Shown here: positions 17,198 to 25,568 of the stretch, one piece after another
How the letters are laid out: every line of letters begins with the position of its first letter
Numbering within the stretch: the stretch's first letter is position 1
Assembly: GCF_002332425.1 (NCBI RefSeq)
Contig: NZ_NRGS01000031.1
Location: forward strand, 1 to 64,000
Length of the DNA: 64,000 bases
Reading direction: 5' to 3'
Source: Brachybacterium alimentarium
GTDB taxonomy: Bacteria > Actinomycetota > Actinomycetes > Actinomycetales > Dermabacteraceae
Program-made: the position numbers and the translations under genes
The notes under the pieces: generated by a model
Databases searched by the model: none
Told to the model about the DNA's origin: nothing
Seen by the model: the letters and a program-made list of their open reading frames with translations, nothing else

Positions 17198-18718
17198 TCA
17201 GTCCTGGGAGGGGTCGGCCACGTGACGAGCGCCGGGGGCCTGCCGCGTTGTCCTCTCAGCCTTCGCCGTCTTCTTCTCGGGCTTCTTGCGGAGTCCCTGG
17301 GCCGAGCTCTTGCCGGAGGCGAGCACGTCCGAGGGGTCTCCGGCCTGAGCGCCCAGACCGAACTTCCGGTGCGCGGCCTGCTCCTCGAAGATCTTGGCCG
17401 CGCGCAGCGAGTCGACCTCGCCCACCACGGGGTTCGGCTGGTGCGTGCCGCGGGTGCCGCCGTACAGGGACAGCAGGTTCATCGCGACGGCGCGCTGGTT
17501 GCGGTGCCCGATCATCTTGGTGATGTGCACGCCGAGCCACGCGGCCCAGCCCATGGCACCGGAGAGACCGCCCACGTGGGGGATCTCGGCGATCGCGGCG
17601 TGACGGCCGATGGTGGCCATGGTGCCCAGATCGGTGTACGTGAACCGCTTGCGGGGCTTGCCGGCGACGTCCGCGGCGATGGACCGGGCCGCGGCCTGAC
17701 CCATCTGGATCGCGGGCTGCGCTAGCTGGGGGAGGGGCTCGTCCTGGCCGGCGATGTCGCCGGCGGCATAGACTCCTGGGAAGCCCTTGACCTGCAGGTA
17801 GTCATCGACCGCGATGCGGCCGCGCTTGTCCTGCGGCAGGCCCCACTCCTTGACGGACTCGGGGATGGCGACGCCCGCGGCCCAGATGGTGATGTCCGAT
17901 TCGAGGATCGAGCCGTTGTCGAGCACCACGTGGTCGTAGCCCACGGACTTCACGCCGTGGCCCAGGCGCAGCGTCACGCCGCGGTCCCGGAGCTCCTCGG
18001 CGGCGTACTCGCGGTACTTCGGGCTGAACTCCTTGATGAGCTCGTCGCCGCGCTGGAGCACGGTGACCTGCAGGGTCCCGGGGTCCATCTCGGGATAGAG
18101 GATGTCCAGCTCCTGCATGCGGAAGTCGGCGAGGGCGCCGGCGATCTCCACGCCCGTCGGCCCGCCGCCGACGATGCACACGTGCAGCTTGTCGTGCCCG
18201 AGGACGTCCTCGCGGCTGGAGCGCTCGAGCTCGGAGAAGATGCGGTCACGGATCGCCAGGGACTGCGAGCGCGTGTACATCGGCATCGCGTGCTCCTCGG
18301 CACCCGGGGTGCCGAAGTAGGTGGTGGTGGCACCGTTGGCGATGATCAGGTAGTCGTACTGCAGCTCCTGGATGCCCTTCTGTCCCTCGTCGAGCTTGAC
18401 GACCTTGCGCTCGGGATCCACGCCTTCGACCTCGCCCTGGCGGTAGCGCATGTTCGGGACCTTGAGGGAGAGGCCGCGCAGGAACATGGTCACGTCGCCC
18501 GGGTTCAGACCGGCGGTGGCCACCTGGTACAGCAGCGGCTGGAAGGTCTTGTAGACGTTGCGGTCGATGAGGGTCACGCGCACCCGGGCATCGCGCAGGG
18601 CGCCCACGGCGTGCGCGCCGGCGAAGCCGCCGCCCAGGATGATCACGTGCGGCCAGCTCGCGCCGTCCTTCGCAGGAACAGTGGGGCGGCGAACGGAGAA
18701 GGGCAATGGCATGACCAT
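17198..18718 (-). CDS. ndh: type II NADH dehydrogenase (NAD(P)/FAD-dependent oxidoreductase)
   Basis: 506 aa. Two Rossmann motifs are present: GGGFAGAHA near residue 30 binds FAD and GGGPTGVEIAGAL near 185 binds NADH. The NDH-2 hallmark FQPLLYQVATAGL follows the first, and the AAGDIAG FAD-contact motif is near 310. NDH-2 passes electrons from NADH to menaquinone without pumping protons and sits on the inner membrane face. The C-terminal 80 residues are a Lys/Ala-rich extension beyond the family core. ATG 18718 follows AGGAGT by seven bases; a second in-frame ATG two codons later is possible. Confidence 0.9.
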   Translation of the reverse strand: MVMPLPFSVRRPTVPAKDGASWPHVIILGGGFAGAHAVGALRDARVRVTLIDRNVYKTFQPLLYQVATAGLNPGDVTMFLRGLSLKVPNMRYRQGEVEGVDPERKVVKLDEGQKGIQELQYDYLIIANGATTTYFGTPGAEEHAMPMYTRSQSLAIRDRIFSELERSSREDVLGHDKLHVCIVGGGPTGVEIAGALADFRMQELDILYPEMDPGTLQVTVLQRGDELIKEFSPKYREYAAEELRDRGVTLRLGHGVKSVGYDHVVLDNGSILESDITIWAAGVAIPESVKEWGLPQDKRGRIAVDDYLQVKGFPGVYAAGDIAGQDEPLPQLAQPAIQMGQAAARSIAADVAGKPRKRFTYTDLGTMATIGRHAAIAEIPHVGGLSGAMGWAAWLGVHITKMIGHRNQRAVAMNLLSLYGGTRGTHQPNPVVGEVDSLRAAKIFEEQAAHRKFGLGAQAGDPSDVLASGKSSAQGLRKKPEKKTAKAERTTRQAPGARHVADPSQD

Positions 18719-19315
18719 GGGGCTGACTCCTAGGAGAGACGGTGGTCGACGGTCCGTGCGGGGCGCTGGTGGCGTCCCTGAACGGGAGCGCCGGCGTCGG
18801 CGGGAGGATGAGGAGAGGATCGGCGGGCTGCGGGCGGTGCCGGGTGCGACCCGGGAAGCGAACTCGGCGATCAGCCGGGCTCGGAGCCTGAACGTGTCCG
18901 CATGCGCGTCCGTCCGAAGTCCCCATCGATGCTACCCACTCAGCCCGGGATGAGGTAACCGTCGGGTCGGTCCATTGCTCGCGAGTCACACCTGGTCGGC
19001 CGCTCGACCCGGGGGTAAGCGCTCGCCGGAGAGAGGGGTCACCGTTCGGTCGGTCCGAGCCCGGCCGAACCGTGGTTTGAGACTCACGGCAGGGCGTCGT
19101 ACGCACCTCGCCACGCCCCCGTGAGAGCGGCTACGGGCCCGTAGTCTGGACCACGCCCCACTGCCGACTCCCGCACTCTGCCCGCATTCTCCCGGTGACC
19201 GTGCGCTGCCGGTCCTCGCGCTCTGCCGACGCCCGCGCACGGCCCGTGCTCGCGTATCGCATCGCCCTCACCCGCCCCACCCGCCTCACCCGCCTCATCC
19301 CGAAGGAGACCTGCC
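18719..19315. other. 597-bp intergenic region with a 14-bp perfect palindrome
   Basis: No gene with coding character was found between the divergent NDH-2 and SRPBCC genes. CTACGGGCCCGTAG at 19131-19144 is a perfect palindrome, and its right edge overlaps TAGTCT (19142-19147), a -10-like hexamer. It could be an operator over the SRPBCC gene promoter, which would then have an untranslated leader of about 160 nt. Confidence 0.35.
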
Positions 19316-19978
19316 ATGGTCGACGTCCCCGCCCAGCTCGCGTCCGTCACCCGCGCCTATCGCCAGGAGGACCGCGAGGGCGAGGGACTCCACGTGCAGA
19401 CCCTCGAGCAGGATCTCCCCGTCGACCTCGCCGAGGCCTGGGCGGCCGTGACCACGGCGGAGCGCATCCAGCAGTGGTTCCTCCCGATCAGCGGTGACCT
19501 GCGGAACGGCGGCCGCTACCAGTTCGACGGCAACGCCGGCGGTGAGGTCCTCGCCTGCGAGCCCCCGGCGGGCGGCGTCGCCGAGTACCGCGTCACCTGG
19601 GAAGCCGGCGGCGTCTCCTGGGTGACCGTGCGCCTGGAGGAGATCAGCGCGGGAGCCACCCGCTTCGAGCTCGAGCACACCAGTCGCGTCGCAGATGTGC
19701 CCGCGCAGATGTGGGAGACCTTCGGCCCCGGCGCGACCGGCGTGGGCTGGGACGGCGGTCTGCTGGGCCTCGCGCTGCACGTCGGCGCCACCGAGGGCGC
19801 CCTCGCACCCTCCGAGGCCGCCGAGTGGGCGGGCACCGAGGAGGGGCGGGCGTTCTACCGCGGGGCGGCCGACGGGTGGGCTGTCGCCCACACCGCCTCC
19901 GGGGCCGACGCCGAGACCGCCCAGCGCACCGCCGACGCCACCTACGGCTTCTACACCGGGACCGGCGCAGAGGGCTGA
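19316..19978 (+). CDS. SRPBCC (AHSA1/START-like) domain protein
   Basis: 220 aa. Residues about 28-145 fit the AHSA1 helix-grip fold: an opening strand (LEQDLPVDLAEAWAAVT), the TTAERIQQWFLP segment, the GGRYQFDG strands and a closing helix near TFGPGATGVGWDG. The C-terminal 70 residues are helical and not part of the fold. Members bind hydrophobic ligands or act as Hsp90 co-factors, and many are orphan; no ligand can be assigned. The start ATG 19316 follows AAGGAG at optimal spacing. Confidence 0.75.
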   Translation: MVDVPAQLASVTRAYRQEDREGEGLHVQTLEQDLPVDLAEAWAAVTTAERIQQWFLPISGDLRNGGRYQFDGNAGGEVLACEPPAGGVAEYRVTWEAGGVSWVTVRLEEISAGATRFELEHTSRVADVPAQMWETFGPGATGVGWDGGLLGLALHVGATEGALAPSEAAEWAGTEEGRAFYRGAADGWAVAHTASGADAETAQRTADATYGFYTGTGAEG

Positions 19979-20090
19979 GCCCGGAGTCTGTGCCGAGCTC
20001 AGTCGGCGCGGGCGATCACCACGAACACTCGTCCGGGTCGCGAGCGAATAGGTCTCCGCAGGGCCCGGCAACGCCCCACAGCCCAGCTCC

Positions 20091-20792
20091 TCAGGCGAAC
20101 GAGGTCCAGGTCGTGTCGGCGTCGATCAGCCAGTGGTTGCGCAGGGTGAGCGCCCGTTCGATCGCCGCGAGGATCCCCGCGACCAGGAGCGCGGTGTTCG
20201 CCCAGCCGGGCAGGGAGATCGGCGAGGTGAAGGTGCCCACGTGCTCGGCGACCACGTCGATCTGCGTGACCAGCTCCGCGAGCTGCGGGACCATCACCGC
20301 CAGGCCCGCCAGGAGCACGATGATCGCCAGGAGTCCGAGGGCGGAGCTCACCCGCGGGAACCGTCGGCCGAACCGGGCCCGGAGGCCTTCGAGCCCGCGG
20401 GGATGCGGGCGCAGCGGTCGCGGCGACCCCTCGTCGGGGACGACATGCATCCGGGTCAGCCCGTACGAGCTGGTGGCCACCTCGATCACTCCGCCCGGGA
20501 TGGGGAAGGCGACCGGCGGATTCGCGATGTACTGCTGGGTCCCGTCGCGGTACAGGGCCACCGGGGCGTGCCGTGACCCTTCGGGGATCTTGCCTCCCTC
20601 GAGCTCGGAGGCCAGGTAGCGCACGTCGACGGTGTACTGCGCATCCTGCGCATCCCAGGTCTCGCCCTCGTGCGGGTCCAGATGGAACTGGGTGCGGGTG
20701 AGGGTCTGCCACCAGCGAAGGTCCTTCAGCGCGCTCCCGTCCCCGTCGCGGGCACGGCGCAGGCGCCTGATGCGGCGACGTCGCGTGAACAT
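20091..20792 (-). CDS. hypothetical membrane protein
   Basis: 233 aa. A very basic N-terminus (FTRRRRIRRLRRARDG) is followed by a soluble region of about 120 residues with no motif I recognise. Two membrane spans come next (about 150-175, LLAIIVLLAGLAVMV, and 200-215, TALLVAGILAAIERAL), then a short tail with HWLIDADTTWTSFA. The start is taken as ATG 20792, just after GGGGAGGA, although the spacing is short. Function unknown. Its downstream neighbour converges and its upstream neighbour, a flavin reductase gene, is 308 bp away in the same direction. Confidence 0.6.
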   Translation of the reverse strand: MFTRRRRIRRLRRARDGDGSALKDLRWWQTLTRTQFHLDPHEGETWDAQDAQYTVDVRYLASELEGGKIPEGSRHAPVALYRDGTQQYIANPPVAFPIPGGVIEVATSSYGLTRMHVVPDEGSPRPLRPHPRGLEGLRARFGRRFPRVSSALGLLAIIVLLAGLAVMVPQLAELVTQIDVVAEHVGTFTSPISLPGWANTALLVAGILAAIERALTLRNHWLIDADTTWTSFA

Positions 20793-21100
20793 GGTCCTCC
20801 CCGGGGCGGGCGGCCCGCGCGGACTGCGCGAGCCGACGGTCTGAGGGCGACGTCGGCCGTCGTTCCCCGGCGGCGTCTGCCGCCGTCCCCATTCCACCTG
20901 ATCGACGGTCGCCGCGACCAGTGCGATCTGCCATCTCCTCCGAAGGGAGGAGCCGCCGCCGGGATCGGGTCCGCCCGGGCCGGCTCCGCGCATCGACTCC
21001 GGCGGGTCCGCGCGTCCCGCCAGCTGAACCTGCGCATCGACCCGGTGAGCGCCCCGCCCCGGTCGGTCCCGCGCGCCGACCCGCCGGGCGCCGGGTCCGA
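20793..21100. other. 308-bp gap, nothing recognised
   Basis: This lies between the flavin reductase stop and the membrane protein start. It is GC-rich with no clear promoter, hairpin with T-tract, or open frame of coding character. Confidence 0.3.
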
Positions 21101-22600
21101 TCAGGTGGTGCGGAGCTCCGTCGGCAGCTCCTCGAGCAGGCGCAGCCACAGCTCGGAGGACGTCGGATAGCTCGGCACCGCATGGCGCAGCACGTGCACC
21201 GGCACCTGGCCGACGATCGCGATCGTCGCGGCATGGATCAGCTCCGAGGCCTCCGGGCCCACGAACGTCGCCCCGATCAGCGTGGCCGTGCCGCGATCGA
21301 CCACCAGCTGGGCGGTGCCGGAGACGTCGTCCCGCAGCAGCGCGGAGCCGGCCGCGCCGCCGAAGGGGACCTGTGAGGTGACGACGTCGTGCCCGGCCTC
21401 GCGCGCCTGCTCTGCCGTGAGCCCGACCGAGGTGACCTGCGGATCGGTGAACACCACCTGCGGCACCGGCACGGTCTCCGGGACCGGTTCGAGAGCTTCA
21501 CCGGTGACGCCGGCACGGATCGCCTGCCCGATCACGCGGGCGCGGTACTTGCCCCAGTGGGTCAGCGGCGCCTCGCCGCTCGCATCGCCCACCGCGTGCA
21601 GCCAGGACGGCAGCGGCGCCCCGGTCGCATCGTCCGACGTCGGGGCCTGCGCCCCGGTGATGTCCTCGGGGGAGAGGCCGATGGTCTCGAGGCCGACGTC
21701 CGCCAGTCGCGGCGTGCGACCCGTCGCGACCAGGATCTCGTCCCCGGTGACCTCGCGTCGGCCCTGCGCATCCTCCACCTGGAGGGTCACGCGGCCGCCA
21801 TGGATCCTGCCGAGCCCGGAGTCGCGGGCGTCGGCCCGCTCGGCGGAGACCGCCGAGGTGCCGAGCTGGACCGTGACGCCGAGGGCCGTCAGAGCGCCCA
21901 GCACGTGCTCGCCCGCGAACGGCTCCATCCCCCGCAGCAGAGCGTCGCCGCGCACCAGGAGGGTGATGTGGGAGCCCAGCGCCGCCATCCACGTCGCGGC
22001 CTCGACCGCCACCACACCGCCGCCCACGATGAGCAGCTCCCCGGGGATCTCCTGCACCCCGGTCGCGTCGCGCGAGGTCCACGGGGAGAGTGGCTGCAGC
22101 GCGTCCGGCACGACGGCCTGCGAGCCGGTGGCGATCACGACGGCGCGGGTGGCGTGGACGAGCGTCGGCGGGCCCCCGTCGGGATCCTCGACGCGCACCT
22201 CGCGCTCGCCGACGATCCGGCCGTGTCCGCGCACCACCCGCATCCCGGCGCCCTCGGCCCACTCGACCTGACCGGTGTCGTCGTACTGGGAGACCCATGT
22301 GTCGCGCCGCGCCAGCAGGGAGGCCGTGTCCACCTCCGGCGTGGAGACGCCGTCCAGATGTGCGGCGGCATCGGCGACCGCGAGCGGCCGCAGCAGGGCC
22401 TTGGACGGCATGCAGGCGTAGTAGGAGCACTCGCCGCCCAGCAGCTCGCCCTCGATGAGCACGGCGGTCTGGTCGGTGCCCTCGATCGCGTACTGGGCGA
22501 CGTTCTCGCCGACGGGGCCGCCGCCGATCACGACGACGTCGGCGGTGATCTCGGGGGCAGAGGCGGACTGCGGGACGGTGGACTGCGCATGAGGAGCCAT
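21101..22600 (-). CDS. class I pyridine nucleotide-disulfide oxidoreductase
   Basis: 499 aa with the full flavin-disulfide reductase layout: FAD motif IGGGPVGENVA (25-35), redox-active cysteines C58 and C63 (GGECSYYACMPSK), NAD(P) motif GGGVVAVEAATWMAA, second FAD motif (HAVGDASG) and the dimerisation domain. The active-site pair makes it a dihydrolipoamide dehydrogenase/mercuric reductase/mycothione reductase-type enzyme. The C-terminal catalytic region reads HAVPSYPTSSELW, a divergent form of the His-Pro-(x)2-Ser-Glu motif, so the substrate is uncertain. A TAGCGT hexamer six bases before ATG 22600 predicts a leaderless mRNA. Confidence 0.85.
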   Translation of the reverse strand: MAPHAQSTVPQSASAPEITADVVVIGGGPVGENVAQYAIEGTDQTAVLIEGELLGGECSYYACMPSKALLRPLAVADAAAHLDGVSTPEVDTASLLARRDTWVSQYDDTGQVEWAEGAGMRVVRGHGRIVGEREVRVEDPDGGPPTLVHATRAVVIATGSQAVVPDALQPLSPWTSRDATGVQEIPGELLIVGGGVVAVEAATWMAALGSHITLLVRGDALLRGMEPFAGEHVLGALTALGVTVQLGTSAVSAERADARDSGLGRIHGGRVTLQVEDAQGRREVTGDEILVATGRTPRLADVGLETIGLSPEDITGAQAPTSDDATGAPLPSWLHAVGDASGEAPLTHWGKYRARVIGQAIRAGVTGEALEPVPETVPVPQVVFTDPQVTSVGLTAEQAREAGHDVVTSQVPFGGAAGSALLRDDVSGTAQLVVDRGTATLIGATFVGPEASELIHAATIAIVGQVPVHVLRHAVPSYPTSSELWLRLLEELPTELRTT

Positions 22601-22606
22601 GTCGGC

Positions 22607-22612
22607 ACGCTA
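22607..22612 (-). promoter_or_regulatory. predicted -10 of a leaderless promoter (flavin reductase)
   Basis: TAGCGT on the minus strand, six bases before ATG 22600. The divergent ROK gene has the identical hexamer at the identical distance. Confidence 0.5.
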
Positions 22613-22688
22613 CGCCCGCGAGCGGCTCTCGTCACGGGGCGGCTCCAGGGAGGACGGGGCATGGTCTCGGTGTCGCAGGACGCTCTAC

Positions 22689-22706
22689 CTGTGAGGCGGC
22701 TCACAG
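22689..22706. promoter_or_regulatory. operator-like inverted repeat CTGTGAG-N4-CTCACAG
   Basis: A perfect 7-bp inverted repeat with a 4-bp centre lies in the divergent gap between the flavin reductase and the ROK regulator. It is 47 bp upstream of the ROK gene -10. It may be an autoregulatory site for the ROK protein or a site for another dimeric repressor. Confidence 0.4.
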
Positions 22707-22752
22707 TTGGCGGTGACTTCTGCATCGTGCCGTGGGAGGAAATCGCGGCCCT

Positions 22753-22758
22753 TAGCGT
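22753..22758 (+). promoter_or_regulatory. predicted -10 of a leaderless promoter (ROK operon)
   Basis: TAGCGT, six bases before ATG 22765, with no Shine-Dalgarno. It would drive the ROK, sugar porter and sulfatase genes. Confidence 0.5.
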
Positions 22759-22764
22759 GGGCGC

Positions 22765-23910
22765 ATGTCCACAACGGGGTCGAACCATGATCCAGCGCAT
22801 CCGCGCGAGGCCGAGGTCATCGAGGCCCTCCGCACGAGCAGGCCGATCACCCGCGCCGCCATCGCAGAGGCCACCGGGCTCAGCAGGACGACGGTCTCCG
22901 CCGTGATCGCCCCGCTCCTGGAGGAGGGAACCGTGGTGGTGGCCGGCCACGAGGACCATCCCGGCCGCGGCCGGCCCACCGAACGGATCGAGATCGACCT
23001 CGACGCGATCAGTGCGCTCGGGATCGATCTGGCCCACGGGGCCGTGCGCATCGCCGCGCTGAACATCGTCGGCGACGCGCTCACGACCGGGTCCCGGGAG
23101 CATCCGGAGGATCTCGGATGGGAGGAGCGGCTCGGCATCGTCCGCGAGCTCCTCGAGGAGCTCGCGCTGCCCGCGGCGATGCCGTCCCTGCGCGGCGTCG
23201 GGCTCGGGGTGCCCGGCCCCGCCGCGTTCCTCCACCGGGCCGACGCCCCCTGGCAGCGGCTCGTCGACGACCTCCAGGGGCGGTTCGGGGCGGAGGTCCG
23301 CGTGGACAACACCACCCGGTACGCCGCCTTCGCCGAGCATCTCGCCGCTCCCCGCCGCGATCGGATCACGCTGCACGTGCGCTGCTACCAGGGCGTGGGC
23401 GGAGCCGTCGTGCGCGAGGCACGGATCGACCGCGGCGCGGCGGGCCTGGCCGGCGAGATCGGCCACCTGCAGGTCGAGTTCCCCGGGGCACCGTGCCGAT
23501 GCGGTCGACGCGGATGCCTCGAGACCGTGGCCTCCACCCCGTCGGTCCTCGCCGCCTGCCGGGCGCTGGGCCTCGGTCTGCACACCGTCGAGCAGCTGCA
23601 CCAGGAGCTGGCCAGCGGGCGCGGCCGCGTCGACCCCGTCCTGACCCGCGCGGCCGAGGGCCTCGCCCACGCCCTGGTGCTCGCCGTGACCATGGTGGAT
23701 CCCGAGGAGATCCTCCTCTCCGGCGACCTCTTCGATGCCGGCGACGCGCTTCTGGACCGGGTCCGAGGGCTCGTCGCCCGGGAGGCCGGAGCGCGGTTCC
23801 CCGCCGTCCGGCTCGGGCCCGGCCGTCTCTCCAGCGATGCCGGCGCCCTCGGCGCGGCCCTGCCCTTCACCCATCCGCGACCCTCCACAGGAAGGACCGT
23901 GATCGCATGA
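22765..23910 (+). CDS. ROK family transcriptional regulator
   Basis: 381 aa. An N-terminal winged helix-turn-helix (about 15-70; TRAAIAEATGLSRTTVSAVI is the recognition region) is fused to a ROK sugar-kinase-like domain. The ROK zinc motif is intact in CRCGRRGCLE (near 248-257) preceded by the GEIGHL segment. The ATP-binding motif region is degenerate, as in regulators rather than kinases. It starts an operon with a sugar porter and a sulfatase, so it most likely senses a sugar or a derivative and represses this operon. The stop overlaps the next start as ATGA. Confidence 0.85.
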   Translation: MSTTGSNHDPAHPREAEVIEALRTSRPITRAAIAEATGLSRTTVSAVIAPLLEEGTVVVAGHEDHPGRGRPTERIEIDLDAISALGIDLAHGAVRIAALNIVGDALTTGSREHPEDLGWEERLGIVRELLEELALPAAMPSLRGVGLGVPGPAAFLHRADAPWQRLVDDLQGRFGAEVRVDNTTRYAAFAEHLAAPRRDRITLHVRCYQGVGGAVVREARIDRGAAGLAGEIGHLQVEFPGAPCRCGRRGCLETVASTPSVLAACRALGLGLHTVEQLHQELASGRGRVDPVLTRAAEGLAHALVLAVTMVDPEEILLSGDLFDAGDALLDRVRGLVAREAGARFPAVRLGPGRLSSDAGALGAALPFTHPRPSTGRTVIA

Positions 23911-25421
23911 GCACGTCCCGATCCCGCGAGACCCGATCCCGCGAGAGCACCGTCCTCGCCGCGACGAGGCCGCCGCGCGCCGCCCGTCGGCGTGCAGTCC
24001 AGGCGGCCCTGGCCGCCTCCATCTCCGGACTGATGTTCGGCTGGGACGCGATGGCGCTGAACGTCGTGAAGAACGCGCTGCAGTTCCACACCGGGTCGGG
24101 ATCCGGGCTGATCGGCTTCGCCGTCGCCTTCGGCGTCCTCTCCGCGGTGCTGGGGGCCTTCCTCGCCGGGCGCCTCTCGGACCGCATCGGTCGCCGGGCG
24201 ATCATGGTGGTCTCGGCAGTGCTGTTCATCGTCGCGTCCACCGGCACGGCCTTCATCGGCGACTCGATGGCGCTGTTCCTCGTCTGGCGCCTGTTCTCCG
24301 GGATGGCGATGGGGGCGGCGATGACGATCGCCCCGGCCTATGTCTCCGAGACTGCCCCGGCGGACATGCGCGGCATGCTCGTCTCCCTGCGCCAGTTCAT
24401 GCTGATCATCGGCTTGTTCGTGTGCGGTCTGCTGGGCGATGCGATGCTCGCGGCCGCGCCGTCTCCCGCCGGCGACGCCCCGCTGTCCACCGCACGGCTG
24501 GGGCTGCTGGGCCTGCACCTCGAGGTCTGGCAGTGGGCGTTCCTCTCCGTGGCCGCCGGCGGGCTGATCTACCTCATCGCCTCGCTGCTGGTGCCCGAGT
24601 CCCCGCGCTTCCTCATCGCCCGAGGTCGTGTGAAGGAAGCACGGGGCGTGCTCGTGCGCACCCTCGGCGAAACCTCCGTCGATGCCCGCGTCCAGGAGAT
24701 CTCGGAGTCTCTGGGCGGGCACAGCATCGGCGGCTTCCGATCGCTGCTGAACCGTTCCGGGACCAACCTCCAGCGGATCGTGTGGGTGGGCATCGGCCTC
24801 GCCGCCCTGCAGCAGCTCGTGGGCATCAACGCGATCTTCTACTACGCGACCACCATCTTCTCGACGATCGGCTTCGGCGAGCAGGCCGCGCTCCAGCAGA
24901 CCCTGATCCTCACCGCGGTCAAGATCGCTGCGATCGTCACCGGGATGCTGCTCGTGGATCGGGTGGGCCGACGCCCCCTGCTGCTGGTGGGGTCGATCAG
25001 CATGTTCGCCGCCCTCGTGATGACCGCCGTGGTCATGCTGACGGCCCCGCAGGTCGCCGGGCCGGACGGGGCGCTCAGCCCCGACCTGGCCGGATCTCCC
25101 GGCCGCGCCGCGCTCGCCCTGGTCGCGCTGTGCCTGTACGTCTTCGCCTACGCCGGCACCTGGGGGCCGATCATGTGGGTGCTGATCGGCGAGATGTTCC
25201 CCAACCGCCTGCGCGGCGCCGCCACCTCGGTGGCGGGCGGTGTGGAATGGGCCTCGAACTTCGCCGTCACCCTGACATTCCCGGTGCTCGCCGCCTGGTC
25301 GATCGGGTCCACGTACGTCCTCTACGCCGCGGTGGCTCTGCTGTCCATCGGGTTCGTCGTGAAGTTCGTGCCCGAGACCAAGAATCTCGAGCTCGAGCAG
25401 ATGGACGACTTCTCGAACTGA
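23907..25421 (+). CDS. MFS sugar porter family transporter
   Basis: 504 aa, 12 predicted helices, with all sugar porter signatures: GRLSDRIGRRA after helix 2, PESPRFLIARGR before the central loop, the duplicated RVGRRPLLL after helix 8, GEMFPNRLRGAA and the C-terminal VPETKNLELEQMD. It probably imports a hexose, pentose or polyol by proton symport. The ATG overlaps the ROK stop codon. The sulfatase gene downstream suggests that the imported compound may come from, or be, a sulfated sugar. Confidence 0.9.
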   Translation: MSTSRSRETRSRESTVLAATRPPRAARRRAVQAALAASISGLMFGWDAMALNVVKNALQFHTGSGSGLIGFAVAFGVLSAVLGAFLAGRLSDRIGRRAIMVVSAVLFIVASTGTAFIGDSMALFLVWRLFSGMAMGAAMTIAPAYVSETAPADMRGMLVSLRQFMLIIGLFVCGLLGDAMLAAAPSPAGDAPLSTARLGLLGLHLEVWQWAFLSVAAGGLIYLIASLLVPESPRFLIARGRVKEARGVLVRTLGETSVDARVQEISESLGGHSIGGFRSLLNRSGTNLQRIVWVGIGLAALQQLVGINAIFYYATTIFSTIGFGEQAALQQTLILTAVKIAAIVTGMLLVDRVGRRPLLLVGSISMFAALVMTAVVMLTAPQVAGPDGALSPDLAGSPGRAALALVALCLYVFAYAGTWGPIMWVLIGEMFPNRLRGAATSVAGGVEWASNFAVTLTFPVLAAWSIGSTYVLYAAVALLSIGFVVKFVPETKNLELEQMDDFSN

Positions 25422-25422
25422 G

Positions 25423-25486
25423 CCGACCCGACCCGACCCGACCCGACCCGACCTGACCCGACCCGACCTGACCCGACCCGACCCGG
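25423..25486. repeat. 5-bp tandem repeat (CCGAC, about 13 units)
   Basis: The pentamer array starts two bases past the sugar porter stop codon, with two one-base variants (CCTGAC positions). It lies inside the operon, between the porter and the sulfatase. Confidence 0.9.
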
Positions 25487-25568
25487 CCGCGTCCGTGTCC
25501 GACGCAGGGCCCCGCGTCCCCGCGTCGGCCGCTCCATCCTGCGCATCCCTCCACGAAAGGCACCACCG